Source: Paenarthrobacter nicotinovorans (GTDB taxonomy: Bacteria; Actinomycetota; Actinomycetes; Actinomycetales; Micrococcaceae). From it: a stretch of DNA of 64,000 nucleotides. The stretch spans positions 3,968,001-4,032,000 of the forward strand of contig NZ_CP089293.1 of assembly GCF_021919345.1 (NCBI RefSeq), read 5' to 3'. The stretch's first letter is position 1; the number at the start of each line of letters is the position of its first letter. Under the pieces are notes generated by a model, which did no database searches, was not told the DNA's origin, and saw only the letters and a program-made list of their open reading frames with translations. The position numbers and the translations under genes are program-made. This document shows positions 53,426 to 62,271 of the stretch, piece by piece.

Positions 53426-54664
53426 TTACACCAGGTGCGGTTCGTGGGACGACAGGAAGCTGCGGCCGCTGAACGCGATCAGGATGGCAATCACCATGGC
53501 AACTGCGCCAGCGAAGAACGGCACCTGCGGCCCGAAGTGCTCGCCGAGCTGCGCGGCGGCAAAGGGAGCCAGCGCGCCGCCCATCCAGCGGACAAAGTTG
53601 TAGCCCGCCGACGCGACGGGACGCGGCGAATCGGAGACGCCCATGGCCAGTTCCGTGTAGACCGTGTTGTTGATGCCCAGCAGGGCACCAGCCACGATGA
53701 CAAGCACGACGACGGCAGTCACCGAGTGCCCGGCAGCCAGTCCCAGCCCGACGAGGTCGAGCATCAGGACAGCCAGCGTTCCGGTCAGGACCTTGACGGC
53801 ACCGAAGCGCTTTTGCAGGACGGGAGCCACGAATACCGAGAACACGGCTACGGCAACGCCCCAACCGAAGAACACTCCCCCGATGCCGTAGGCATCCATT
53901 CCCAGGATGAAGGGAGTGAAGGCGAGGATGGTGAAGAAGCCGTAGTTGTAGAACAGCGCACTGGCTGCGGTGGTGCGGAGGCCCTTGTGGCCAAGTGCGA
54001 GGAGCGGGTCCCGGAGGCGGGACTTCTTCGCCGGGGCAGGTGTCTTGGGCAGCAATGCCAACAGTGCGATAAATGCTGCGGCCATCAGGACCGCCGTGCC
54101 GAAGAACGGGGCGCGCCACTGCCATCCGCCAAGCAGGGCACCGAGCAGCGGGCCGAGCGAGATGCCCAGGCCAAGGGCGGCCTCGTACAGGATGATCGCT
54201 GTGCCGGTACCGCCGCTGGCCACACCGACGATCACGGCCAGGGCAGTTGCGACAAACAGCGCGTTGCCGAGTCCCCACCCCGCGCGGAAGCCAACCAGCT
54301 GCTCAACACTGCCGGACAGGCCGGACAACGACGCAAACACCACGATGATCGCCAGGCCGATGAGAAGCGTCTTCTTGCCGCCGATCCGGGACGACACGAA
54401 ACCACTGATCAACATCGCCACCGCAGTCACCAGGAAGTAGCTGGTGAACAGCAATGACACTTCACTGGTGGAGGCCTGCAGGTTCTTGGCGATCGCAGGG
54501 AGGATGGGGTCCACGAGCCCGATGCCCATGAAGGCGAAAACAGCCGCGAGGGCCGTGGCCCACACCGCTTTCGGCTGTTTGAGCAGGGAAGCCTTCTCCG
54601 CTTCGAGGGTGGTTTCGATGGTTGTTTCGGCGCTTGCTGAAGCGTCAGCCAACTGGCGTGACAT
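53426..54664 (-). CDS. MFS drug/arabinose-type efflux transporter
   Basis: A 412-residue carrier of the DHA1-like group with twelve helices. GIGLVDPILPAIAKNLQAS in helix 1 and SGFVSSRIGGKKTLLIGL in loop 2-3 are characteristic. AAGGAGCAATTGA precedes the ATG. It lies 32 bp downstream of a MarR regulator on the same strand, forming a marR-exporter operon that is likely derepressed by a toxic compound. Confidence 0.88.
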   Translation of the reverse strand: MSRQLADASASAETTIETTLEAEKASLLKQPKAVWATALAAVFAFMGIGLVDPILPAIAKNLQASTSEVSLLFTSYFLVTAVAMLISGFVSSRIGGKKTLLIGLAIIVVFASLSGLSGSVEQLVGFRAGWGLGNALFVATALAVIVGVASGGTGTAIILYEAALGLGISLGPLLGALLGGWQWRAPFFGTAVLMAAAFIALLALLPKTPAPAKKSRLRDPLLALGHKGLRTTAASALFYNYGFFTILAFTPFILGMDAYGIGGVFFGWGVAVAVFSVFVAPVLQKRFGAVKVLTGTLAVLMLDLVGLGLAAGHSVTAVVVLVIVAGALLGINNTVYTELAMGVSDSPRPVASAGYNFVRWMGGALAPFAAAQLGEHFGPQVPFFAGAVAMVIAILIAFSGRSFLSSHEPHLV

Positions 54665-54696
54665 TCAATTGCTCCTTGTCGGTGCGTTAATTCGTG

Positions 54697-55140
54697 TTAG
54701 TTCTGGAATGAGCTGTTGATTTTGCTGATGACGGGAAGTGCCGCGGCCAGCTGCTCGATTTCCTGCGCGCTGAGGCCCTGCAGCAACTCCGCCACCATGG
54801 CGTTGCGCCGGTGGTTGGCAGATTCGACGGCGGCGGTCCCGGCCGTGGTGATGCCCACTTGGACAGCGCGGGAGTCGTCGGGGTCAGGTTGACGGGTTAC
54901 CAGGCCGGCGCGCTCAAGCTTGATGATCTGCTCGGTTGCGCTGGGGACTTTGATCCCGAGGTTCTTGGCGATGTCGCCCACACGCAGGCCACCGTCCGAG
55001 ATCATGGAGAGCAGGCTCAGCTGCGCGGCGGTGAGGTCACCCTCCGGGTCCAGACGACGAAACATGTAGACACCCAGACGCAGGGCCTCACGAAATTCAC
55101 GCGCGAGGTCGGTGAGGCGGGGATCGAAACTATCGCTCAT
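54697..55140 (-). CDS. MarR family transcriptional regulator
   Basis: A 147-residue MarR protein with the winged helix at residues about 45-105 (LTAAQLSLLSMISDGGLRVGDIAK, SATEQIIKLERAGLVTRQPDPDDSRAVQV). It is the first gene of an operon with the MFS exporter. Two perfect TTAGG-N3-CCTAA palindromes directly upstream are almost certainly its operators, giving autoregulation and control of the exporter. Confidence 0.92.
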   Translation of the reverse strand: MSDSFDPRLTDLAREFREALRLGVYMFRRLDPEGDLTAAQLSLLSMISDGGLRVGDIAKNLGIKVPSATEQIIKLERAGLVTRQPDPDDSRAVQVGITTAGTAAVESANHRRNAMVAELLQGLSAQEIEQLAAALPVISKINSSFQN

Positions 55141-55142
55141 AT

Positions 55143-55171
55143 TTAGGTAGCCTAATAGTTAGGCCCCCTAA
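55143..55171 (-). promoter_or_regulatory. Twin MarR operators TTAGG-N3-CCTAA
   Basis: TTAGG-TAG-CCTAA at 55143-55155 and TTAGG-CCC-CCTAA at 55159-55171 are perfect 13-bp palindromes 16 bp apart centre to centre. They begin 3 bp upstream of the MarR start codon, so bound repressor would occlude the transcription and translation start region. Confidence 0.75.
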
Positions 55172-55229
55172 TGGTCAAGTGCTCTACGAGTTCAACGTCG
55201 ACCCGTCCCAAATCTTGGGTTTCTGGGTT

Positions 55230-56699
55230 CTAGATGGGTGTGAGATCCCGTTGGTCTGCTGGGTGGGATTTGGGTGGTGGTGATGTGGGTGGGGGCGCTT
55301 CGGTTCCGGGTTGGGGTGCGGCTGGATGCCCGGGTAGGGGTGGTGGGGTGGATTGGTAGGTGCGGCCTGTGGGGGTTTGGAGGTTGATGGTGTGGCGGGT
55401 TCCGGTGGTGGGGGTGGTGGTGGTGGCTGTCCAGCCGGGGTGTTCTTTGGTGTGGTTGCAGGCTTCGCAGAGTCCTGCGCCGTTGGCCAGGGTGGTGGGT
55501 CCGCCGTGTTGCCAGGGCACGATGTGGTCGGTGTGGCGGATGGGCGCGTCGCAGTACGGGGTGCGGCAGGTATGGTCGCGGGTTTCGATGAAACGCCGGA
55601 GCCTGAGTGGGAAGAGCCTGGCCTTGGAATCGGTGGTGATCAGCTCCCCGCTGCTCGGGGCGATGTAGAGCCGCCGAAGCCAGACGCTGAACTCGTGATC
55701 CGATATGTCCGCTATGTCCCGCCCGGTGCTTTCTTCTTCCGCGGCCGGCGGCTCGGTCCCTCCGGCGCCGAGCAGTGTTCTGGCCCATTCCGCGGGCACG
55801 ATTCCGTACCCCTGCAGCCGTGCCGGTTCGCTGTCGCCTTGGAACAGGGTCCGGTCGGTCATGACGAGCTGAAGCTCGACCCCGCTGATCCCGCCAGGCC
55901 TGCCCGTCATGCGTTCGACCAGGGTATCGGCCATTACCTGCGCCCGGCTTCGGGCGTCCCCACTGGACCGGGCAGTGTCCGCGGCCCGGGACAACGCCGC
56001 GTACGCCGCGACGCCCTGGGCAACGGGAAGCAGCGCGGTCAGGACCGTCATGGTGTCCGGTGCCGGGCGCAGGCTCACCGTCCGCTCGGTCGCGGCATGA
56101 CTGGCGCGCTGGGCCACCGAGCGCGGATCCCGGCGGTAGGCGGCAGCCTTCGCGGCGGCGGTGATGGCCCGGTCGCCTTTCCCGTCGCAGGTCCCGGTGT
56201 CGGCTGCGAGTTCCTCGTCCACGGCGGCCCGGTCTTCGACGGACAAGCACGCCGTTTCCTTCACGAGTAGGGTGGCCCGCCACTCGTTGAGTTGACCTGA
56301 TTCCAGCGCGGCCATAGTATGCGGCATCTCCGTGACCAGCGCTTTTGCCAACCCCAAGAGACGGGACCCCTTGTTCGGGGATTCGCGCCGGGCCAACGCC
56401 ACCTGGGCGCCAACACCCAGGCCCCGCTCGGCCGCCGGCACCCCGGCGTCGGCTTGTTCCTGCCGTTGGGCGAGGTCGAAGGCCACCGCGGCACGGGCCT
56501 GCAATCCTGTGATGGCGGACTTCAACCGCTCCAGCCCACGGATCTGATCGATCAGTTCGCCGCTGGCGGTGCTGAGACGGACGGCACCCAGAAGCGTGAT
56601 CAATTCAGACACTCGGGGCGCGGACTCCAAAAGCAGACGCTCCGCGGCACCAGCAAGCGCCGCCGGTGGCGGTGACTGCATTGCCCGAATCTGCTCCAT
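55230..56699 (-). CDS. DUF222 domain HNH endonuclease-like protein
   Basis: A 489-residue protein of a family present in many copies in actinobacteria. An N-terminal DUF222 region (about residues 30-330) is followed by an HNH motif ([12 protein letters not shown], then [14 protein letters not shown], around residues 375-410) and a Pro/Thr-rich tail. The ATG at 56699, with GGAAGAGTTGGGG upstream, is preferred over an earlier GTG-type start. The proteins are predicted nucleases of unknown biological role, sometimes linked to mobile elements. Confidence 0.88.
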   Translation of the reverse strand: MEQIRAMQSPPPAALAGAAERLLLESAPRVSELITLLGAVRLSTASGELIDQIRGLERLKSAITGLQARAAVAFDLAQRQEQADAGVPAAERGLGVGAQVALARRESPNKGSRLLGLAKALVTEMPHTMAALESGQLNEWRATLLVKETACLSVEDRAAVDEELAADTGTCDGKGDRAITAAAKAAAYRRDPRSVAQRASHAATERTVSLRPAPDTMTVLTALLPVAQGVAAYAALSRAADTARSSGDARSRAQVMADTLVERMTGRPGGISGVELQLVMTDRTLFQGDSEPARLQGYGIVPAEWARTLLGAGGTEPPAAEEESTGRDIADISDHEFSVWLRRLYIAPSSGELITTDSKARLFPLRLRRFIETRDHTCRTPYCDAPIRHTDHIVPWQHGGPTTLANGAGLCEACNHTKEHPGWTATTTTPTTGTRHTINLQTPTGRTYQSTPPPLPGHPAAPQPGTEAPPPTSPPPKSHPADQRDLTPI

Positions 56700-56864
56700 A
56701 CCCCAACTCTTCCAAGCAACAACAGCACCCAAAAGACACCAACCGCCCTATGTGGAAAACCCTGAATCAAAGCCAAAAAAACGAGCCTCATGCCAAACCA
56801 GCGCTACCCACAAACTGCCACCCACCCGCTCCCCGCGAGAGCAGCCCGTCGCTATTGTGGACCA

Positions 56865-57686
56865 ATGACAACGCATTCCGGGCCGCAAGCACGGGCCACC
56901 GCAGTAAACACGGGTCGGTGGATCGCCGCCTCACGAGCCCTCGAAACCGCCCGCCCGGACCGGCTCTTTTGCGATCCGTGGGCCGAGCTATTGGCCGGCG
57001 ATTCCGGCAAAGCCACCCTGGCAGCATCCGCCTACAACCCGTTCCTTCCGGTCCGGACGCGTTATTTTGATGACCAAATCCTAAGGGCAGCCCGGCCGGG
57101 CGCGCAGATAGTCTTGCTAGGGGCTGGCATGGATACAAGGGCATTCCGAATGCCCCTTCCGCCATCCTGCCGAGTGTTCGAGCTCGACTACGCAGAGGCA
57201 TTTGCGGATAAGGAAGCAGTCCTCGGGACGGCGACCTCCCGGACCGAACGACTGTCCGTGCCCGCGGACTTGTCAGGGACCTGGACGGAACCCCTCCTCG
57301 GGGCAGGCCTTAATCCGCGAGCGACAACAATATGGGTAGCCGAGGGCCTCTTCTACTACCTCACCGTCGAGGCCGCCCAGTCCCTGGTGCGCACCGCCGC
57401 GGACCTGTCCGCACAAGGCTCAATCTTCCTTGCAGACATCTTCGGAACCGGCCTTCTGCAGCTGGAGGCACTGGCTCCGCTGGTCGAGGCACGCATGAAA
57501 GCTGAGCGGCCGCTGCCCTTTTGCACAGATGAACCCATAACACTCTTCACGGCCAACGGCTGGAGCGATGCCGCACTGACCTACCCCGGACAGCCTGAAG
57601 CAAACTTCGGTCGATTCACTGAGAGCCCACCAACCAAACGAGCATCCAACTTACGCACGTATCTTGTGACCGCAACCCGAACCTGA
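56865..57686 (+). CDS. Class I SAM-dependent methyltransferase, leucine carboxyl methyltransferase family
   Basis: A 273-residue methyltransferase of the LCM/PPM-type (Pfam LCM) group common in actinobacteria. Signature segments are RTRYFDDQI, IVLLGAGMDTRAFRM (SAM-binding motif I near residue 85), FELDYAEAFADK and WVAEGLFYYLT. An ATG immediately before the conserved N-terminus is used. The methyl acceptor is unknown; small secondary metabolites or carboxylates are typical. It converges on the GNAT gene with 12 bp between. Confidence 0.87.
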   Translation: MTTHSGPQARATAVNTGRWIAASRALETARPDRLFCDPWAELLAGDSGKATLAASAYNPFLPVRTRYFDDQILRAARPGAQIVLLGAGMDTRAFRMPLPPSCRVFELDYAEAFADKEAVLGTATSRTERLSVPADLSGTWTEPLLGAGLNPRATTIWVAEGLFYYLTVEAAQSLVRTAADLSAQGSIFLADIFGTGLLQLEALAPLVEARMKAERPLPFCTDEPITLFTANGWSDAALTYPGQPEANFGRFTESPPTKRASNLRTYLVTATRT

Positions 57687-57698
57687 GGGCTGGCCGCC

Positions 57699-58205
57699 TT
57701 AGAGCGTGAGCTTCATGCCCTCGTGGCTCGCGACGAACCCCAGCCGCTCATAGAAGCGGTGCGCCGCAGCCCGGGATTTGTCGGTAGTCAGCTGGACCAA
57801 GGAGCAGCCGCGCTCCCGGGCCTGCCCTATGGCCCACTCGATCATGAGCGCCCCGACACCCTGTCCGCGCAGCTTGCCGGACACTCGAACCGCCTCGATC
57901 TGCGCCCGCCACGACCCCTTGCGCGACAGGCCTGGAAGGTAGCTGAGCTGGAAAGTGGCCACCACCTCGCCGTCGAGTTCGCCCACCACCAAAAGGTGCG
58001 CCGGATCGGCGTCGATCGCGTCAAAAGCCCGCTCGTACGGGGCTAAATCGTCGGCACTTTCACGCGTGGCACCCAACTGGTCGTCCGCGAGCAACGCGAG
58101 GATATGCGGCAAGTCGCCCTTCCGGGCGCGCCGCAGGCTGAAGGTTCCAAGCTCGACGGCGGCAGTCAGCAAAGCGGGCTCGGCGGCAGGTCTCGTAGTC
58201 ACCAC
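57699..58205 (-). CDS. GNAT family N-acetyltransferase
   Basis: A 168-residue acetyltransferase with acetyl-CoA motif A VRVSGKLRGQGVGALMIEWA near residues 108-128 and a closing RFYERLGFVASHEGMKL. Substrate unknown. The start lies in the spacer that also holds the complex PadR operator region, from which it is divergent. Confidence 0.87.
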   Translation of the reverse strand: MVTTRPAAEPALLTAAVELGTFSLRRARKGDLPHILALLADDQLGATRESADDLAPYERAFDAIDADPAHLLVVGELDGEVVATFQLSYLPGLSRKGSWRAQIEAVRVSGKLRGQGVGALMIEWAIGQARERGCSLVQLTTDKSRAAAHRFYERLGFVASHEGMKLTL

Positions 58206-58237
58206 CCCAGCATGCCACTTGGCAAAATGACTTCGGA

Positions 58238-58300
58238 ACTCAGTATTGCTAAGTACCGGTACTTAGTTCTACTATGTAGTGGTAGCTAGTAATACTGAGT
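58238..58300. promoter_or_regulatory. Nested palindromes in the PadR operon promoter
   Basis: An outer inverted repeat ACTCAGTATT (58238-58247) and AATACTGAGT (58291-58300) encloses an 18-bp perfect palindrome CTAAGTACCGGTACTTAG (58249-58266) and a CTACTATGTAG element. The AT-rich block lies 18 bp before the PadR start and shares the divergent GNAT promoter. PadR repressors typically bind such ATACT/AGTAT arms, so this is the likely operator. Confidence 0.7.
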
Positions 58301-58317
58301 AGCGAGGGAGGTGTCCG

Positions 58318-58647
58318 ATGGGCAAGCAAATGACGGAGATGCTCAAAGGCACACTGGAGGGCATTGTTCTAGCCCTACTGACCGGGAAGGCGGCGTATGG
58401 ATACGAAATCACCACGCTGCTCCGGGAGCAGGGCTTCACCGAGATCGCCGAAGGCACCGTGTACGCGTTGCTGGTCAGGATCGAACAAAAGGGGCTGGTG
58501 GACGTCGAAAAGCGGCCGTCCGAAAAGGGCCCGCCACGCAAGGTGTACACGCTCAACGCCCAAGGCAAAACAGAACTAAACGAATTCTGGAACACCTGGA
58601 GCTTCTTGTCCGGACGGATTGAAGAGCTCCGCAAGGAAGGAAAATAA
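58318..58647 (+). CDS. PadR family transcriptional regulator
   Basis: A 109-residue PadR-s1 type repressor: TLEGIVLALLTGKAAYGYEI, then IAEGTVYALLVRIEQKGLV and GPPRKVYTLNAQGK form the winged helix, with a short C-terminal dimerisation helix. AGGGAGGTGTCCG precedes the ATG. It heads a four-gene operon with DUF1048 and ABC exporter genes and likely represses them until a drug or peptide is bound. Confidence 0.93.
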   Translation: MGKQMTEMLKGTLEGIVLALLTGKAAYGYEITTLLREQGFTEIAEGTVYALLVRIEQKGLVDVEKRPSEKGPPRKVYTLNAQGKTELNEFWNTWSFLSGRIEELRKEGK

Positions 58648-58648
58648 C

Positions 58649-59014
58649 ATGGCAGCAAAATGGATCGAACTGGTCACGGGATCACTCGAGCAGAAGAAGC
58701 AGTACAAGCAAGCCAAAGCCCGCATGGATGCCTTGCCTGAGCCCTACCGCTCCGTAGCAAGCGCCTTCAACCGCTACCTGATGTACTACGGCGGCGTGAC
58801 CGAGGGCGACACCATGGTCCAGATGTTCATCGATCTGGCAGACCTGTGGGAACGGGCAGCATTGGACGGAACTCCCGTCAGCGAAATGGTGGGCGAGGAT
58901 CCGATCGAATTCGCCGAGACTTTCGCCCAGGCCTACGGCGGAAAGCGCTGGATCGACAAGGAACGTGAGCGCCTCAACAAAGCAATCGACAAAGCGAAAG
59001 AGGCGGAGTCATGA
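58649..59014 (+). CDS. DUF1048 domain protein
   Basis: A 121-residue soluble protein of the DUF1048 family with helices around KKQYKQAKARMDALPEPYRSV and FAETFAQAYGGKRWIDKERERL. These proteins are commonly encoded between a PadR regulator and an ABC exporter, as here. Its stop overlaps the ATPase start by 4 nt. The molecular role is unknown. Confidence 0.87.
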   Translation: MAAKWIELVTGSLEQKKQYKQAKARMDALPEPYRSVASAFNRYLMYYGGVTEGDTMVQMFIDLADLWERAALDGTPVSEMVGEDPIEFAETFAQAYGGKRWIDKERERLNKAIDKAKEAES

Positions 59015-59793
59015 CAGCTGCGGCAATCCAGGTAAAGGGCATCGAAAAGTCCTACAAGGATCTCCATGTACTCAAGGGCGTGGACTTCGAGGTAGCTTCG
59101 GGCAGCATCTTCGCCCTCCTCGGATCCAATGGAGCGGGAAAAACCACCATGGTGAAGATCCTCTCAACGTTGCTCACAGCGGACGGCGGGCAGGCCGCCG
59201 TCGAGGGTTTCGACGTCGCAACCGAGTCGCTCCAGGTGCGGCAGTCCATCAGCCTCACCGGACAGTTCGCCGCAGTGGATGAGGTCCTCAGCGGCAAGGA
59301 GAACCTCATCCTCGTCGCCAAGCTGCGTCACCTGAAGAACCCGGGCCGGATCGCAGATGAGTTGCTGGCACAGTTCAGCCTCACGGAAGCCGGTTCCCGC
59401 AAAGTGGCGACGTACTCCGGAGGCATGCGTCGCCGGCTGGACATCGCCATGAGCCTGATCGGCAACCCGAAGGTGATTTTCCTGGATGAGCCCACCACGG
59501 GCTTGGACCCGGAGGCCCGCCTGGAGGTGTGGCAGATCGTGAAGAACCTTGCCAACAAGGGGACAACAGTCCTGCTCACCACCCAGTACCTCGACGAGGC
59601 CGAACACCTAGCAGACAGAATCGCCATTCTTCACGAGGGGCGAATTATTGCGAACGGCACGCTCGCCGAGCTCAAGCAACTGCTTCCGCCGGCCAAGGTG
59701 GAATACGTGGAAAAGCAGCCGAGCCTGGAGGACATCTTCCTGGCACTGGTGGGAACCAACGGCAGCGCCGAGTCAGTAAAGGACAGGTCATGA
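59011..59793 (+). CDS. ABC transporter ATP-binding protein (DrrA-type)
   Basis: A 260-residue ATPase with Walker A GSNGAGKTT near residue 39, signature YSGGMRRRLDIAMS near 136, Walker B VIFLDEPTTGLDPEARLEVW and the H-loop TQYLDEAEHLADRI. The arrangement matches daunorubicin-resistance-type exporters. It overlaps both neighbours by 4 nt and powers the following permease. Confidence 0.93.
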   Translation: MTAAAIQVKGIEKSYKDLHVLKGVDFEVASGSIFALLGSNGAGKTTMVKILSTLLTADGGQAAVEGFDVATESLQVRQSISLTGQFAAVDEVLSGKENLILVAKLRHLKNPGRIADELLAQFSLTEAGSRKVATYSGGMRRRLDIAMSLIGNPKVIFLDEPTTGLDPEARLEVWQIVKNLANKGTTVLLTTQYLDEAEHLADRIAILHEGRIIANGTLAELKQLLPPAKVEYVEKQPSLEDIFLALVGTNGSAESVKDRS

Positions 59794-60551
59794 ACACCCA
59801 TTTCTTCGCAGACACCTCTGTTCTGTTGGGCCGTTCCATGCGGCACATCTTCCGGAGCGTGGACACCATCATCACCACCGCGATCACGCCGATTGCCCTG
59901 ATGCTCTTGTTCGTCTATGTGTTCGGCGGCGCCATCAGGACCGACACTGAAAACTACGTCAACTACTTGCTTCCGGGCATCATGCTGATAGCCATCGCTT
60001 CGGGAATCGCGTACACCGCGGTCCGTCTCTTCACGGACATGCAGAGCGGCATTTTCGAGCGGTTCCAGTCCATGCCCATCGCTCGCTCCTCTGTACTGTG
60101 GGCCCACGTCCTGACGTCGCTGGTGGCCAACGGCCTGTCACTGGTGATCATCGTCGGGGTTGCGCTGCTCATGGGATTCCGCACTTCGGCGAATGTGCTG
60201 GACTGGCTGGCCGTGGCCGGGATCCTGACGCTGTTCACCCTGGCATTGACGTGGATCGCCATCATCGCGGGCCTTTCGGCGAAGTCCGTGGACGGCGCCG
60301 GCGGCTTCTCCTACCCGCTGATCTTCCTGCCGTTCATCAGCTCGGCGTTCGTTCCGACGGAAACCATGCCCGGTCCGGTCCGCTGGTTCGCCGAGAACCA
60401 ACCCGTGACGTCCATCGTGAACACCATCCAGGACCTGTTCGCCCAGCGACCGGCCGGAACGGATATTTGGGTAGCACTGGCCTGGTGCCTGGGAATCCTC
60501 GTCGTCTCCTACGCCTTTGCGACGGCGGCTTACAAGCGCCGGAACGCCTAG
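59790..60551 (+). CDS. ABC transporter permease (ABC2, DrrB-type)
   Basis: A 253-residue ABC2-type permease with six predicted helices. Conserved pieces include ITPIALMLLFVYVFGGAI, the NYLLPGIM segment, and SYPLIFLPFISSAFVPTETMPG near residue 180. The ATG at 59790 overlaps the ATPase stop. Together with the ATPase it probably exports a drug or lipophilic compound. A terminator follows. Confidence 0.92.
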   Translation: MNTHFFADTSVLLGRSMRHIFRSVDTIITTAITPIALMLLFVYVFGGAIRTDTENYVNYLLPGIMLIAIASGIAYTAVRLFTDMQSGIFERFQSMPIARSSVLWAHVLTSLVANGLSLVIIVGVALLMGFRTSANVLDWLAVAGILTLFTLALTWIAIIAGLSAKSVDGAGGFSYPLIFLPFISSAFVPTETMPGPVRWFAENQPVTSIVNTIQDLFAQRPAGTDIWVALAWCLGILVVSYAFATAAYKRRNA

Positions 60552-60588
60552 CGGCCCGTGTTCTGAAACCCAGCCCGAACCAACGGCC

Positions 60589-60616
60589 AAAGCTCCCTTT
60601 TCCACAAGGGAGCTTT
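60589..60616 (+). terminator. Terminator of the PadR-ABC operon
   Basis: AAAGCTCCCTT (60589-60599) and AAGGGAGCTTT (60606-60616) form a perfect 11-bp stem with a 6-bp loop. It lies 37 bp after the permease stop. Confidence 0.85.
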
Positions 60617-60725
60617 CGCCATGCAGACCGATTGGCCATTGGTCAGACATTAGCTATAGCTTTATCGAACAGATTTGTAACGGCCGTCACTATTCTGACG
60701 GTTCCTCCGAAGGGTTCTTGAACTA

Positions 60726-62186
60726 ATGTCCGACCAGACAACACAGGGGCAGCTCCGCGCCTCCAGCAGGGACAGCGAGCCCCACCTCTCACGCTCGCTC
60801 AGCAACCGCCACATCCAGCTCCTGGCCATCGGCGGCGCCATCGGAACGGGCCTCTTCATGGGCTCCGGCAAGACCATCTCGGTCGCCGGGCCCTCGGTGA
60901 TCTTCGTCTACATGATCATCGGCTTCATGCTCTTCTTCGTGATGCGCGCCATGGGCCAGCTCCTGCTGTCCAACCTGAACTACAAATCCTTCAGCGACTT
61001 CGCGGGCGACCTCCTGGGCCCGTGGGCCGGCTTCTTTACCGGTTGGACGTACTGGTTCTGCTGGGTAGTCACCGGCGTTGCGGACGTGATCGCCATTGCG
61101 GGCTACGCCAACGAGCTCTGGCCGGGAATCCAGCTGTGGATCCCGGGCCTGGCCACCATCATCATCCTGCTCCTCCTGAACCTCCCCACCGTCAAAGCCT
61201 TCGGCGAGACCGAGTTCTGGTTCGCGCTCATCAAGATCGTGGCCATCGTCGCGCTGATCGTCGTGGGCCTGGTCATGATCTTCACCGGCTTCCAGTCCAA
61301 CGCAGGCACCGCCAGCTTCACCAACCTTTGGAGCCACGGCGGCTTCTTCCCCAAGGAATTCATGGGCTTCGTGGCCGGCTTCCAGATCGCCGTGTTCGCG
61401 TTCGTGGGCATCGAACTGGTGGGCACTGCCGCTGCAGAAACCAAGAACCCGGAGCACAACCTGCCCCGCGCCATCAACGCCATTCCCCTGCGCGTCATGC
61501 TCTTCTACGTAGGCGCCCTGATCATCCTCATGTCGGTCACCCCGTGGACCGAATTCAAGGCAGGCCAAAGCCCGTTCATCGCCATGTTCTCCCTGGCGGG
61601 CCTGGGCATGGCAGCGACTGTGGTGAACCTGGTGGTGCTCACCTCTGCCATGTCCTCGGCCAATTCGGGCATCTACTCGACGTCCCGCATGGTCTACGGC
61701 CTGGCAAATGACGGCGACGCACCCAAACTCTTCGGCCGGCTCTCCAGCCGCAAAGTACCCCAGAACGCACTGTTCCTCTCCTGCGTCCTGTTGCTGGCCG
61801 GCGTCGCGCTTCTCTACGCGGGCAAGGACGTTGGCGTGGCGTTCGACATGGTGACCACCGTGTCCGCAGTCTGCTTCATGTTCGTGTGGTCCATCATCCT
61901 GGCCAGCTACCTGGTGTACCGCAAGCGCCGCCCTGAGCTGCACGCGGCCTCGCCGTTCAAGATGCCCGGCGGCGTTCCGATGGTGTGGGTAGTGTTCGCC
62001 TTCTTCGCATTCCTTGTCTGGGCGCTCACTACGCAGCCCGACACCCTCACGGCACTGCTGGTGACACCCATCTGGTTCGCAATCCTCGGCGTCGCGTACG
62101 CCGTAGTCCGCAAGTCTCCGCTCCACCAGGCCCGCGTGGCTGAGTGGAAGGCGATGTCGGAAGCGGAAACCTCGGCAGCGCACTAG
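60726..62186 (+). CDS. cycA: D-serine/D-alanine/glycine:H+ symporter-like amino acid permease
   Basis: A 486-residue APC-superfamily permease with twelve helices. RSLSNRHIQLLAIGGAIGTG at the N-terminus and TYWFCWVVTGVADVIAIAGY are typical of CycA, and GIELVGTAAAETKNPE is general to the amino acid transporter family. It imports glycine, D-alanine and D-serine in characterised relatives. The ATG lies after GTTCTTGAACTA with no strong ribosome-binding site. It converges on mtlD through a strong terminator. Confidence 0.88.
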   Translation: MSDQTTQGQLRASSRDSEPHLSRSLSNRHIQLLAIGGAIGTGLFMGSGKTISVAGPSVIFVYMIIGFMLFFVMRAMGQLLLSNLNYKSFSDFAGDLLGPWAGFFTGWTYWFCWVVTGVADVIAIAGYANELWPGIQLWIPGLATIIILLLLNLPTVKAFGETEFWFALIKIVAIVALIVVGLVMIFTGFQSNAGTASFTNLWSHGGFFPKEFMGFVAGFQIAVFAFVGIELVGTAAAETKNPEHNLPRAINAIPLRVMLFYVGALIILMSVTPWTEFKAGQSPFIAMFSLAGLGMAATVVNLVVLTSAMSSANSGIYSTSRMVYGLANDGDAPKLFGRLSSRKVPQNALFLSCVLLLAGVALLYAGKDVGVAFDMVTTVSAVCFMFVWSIILASYLVYRKRRPELHAASPFKMPGGVPMVWVVFAFFAFLVWALTTQPDTLTALLVTPIWFAILGVAYAVVRKSPLHQARVAEWKAMSEAETSAAH

Positions 62187-62201
62187 ACCCCCGCACCCGA
62201 A

Positions 62202-62248
62202 AAAGCCCGACGTCGGGCACTCACTTGAGTGCTCGACGTCGGGCCTTT
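62202..62248. terminator. Bidirectional terminator between cycA and mtlD
   Basis: AAAGCCCGACGTCGGGCACT and its near-perfect complement ending CGACGTCGGGCCTTT form a stem of about 21 bp flanked by A-rich and T-rich ends. It shares the CCCGACGTCGG core with the hairpin at 25.7 kb. Confidence 0.85.
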
Positions 62249-62250
62249 AT

Positions 62251-62271
62251 GTGGAACGTGAGAGAGCGTCA
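62251..62271 (+). repeat. Single copy of the stop-linked repeat unit
   Basis: GTGGAACGTGAGAGAGCGTC overlaps the mtlD stop codon (TGA read on the reverse strand). The segment GTGAGAGAGCGTCAGAG matches GTGAGTGAGGGTCAGAG at the GntR stop codon in 15 of 17 positions. In the GntR case the unit is expanded into an eleven-copy array. Confidence 0.7.

Noticed and set aside
52217..54457. 746-codon plus-strand open frame
   Set aside because: It is an out-of-frame shadow over the sugar porter and antisense to the exporter; composition is Arg/His/Pro-rich with no domain, and both covered genes are clearly real.
60726..62186. GABA permease assignment for the APC transporter
   Set aside because: The TYWFCWVVTGVADVIAI segment and overall pattern match CycA-type glycine/D-alanine/D-serine carriers better.
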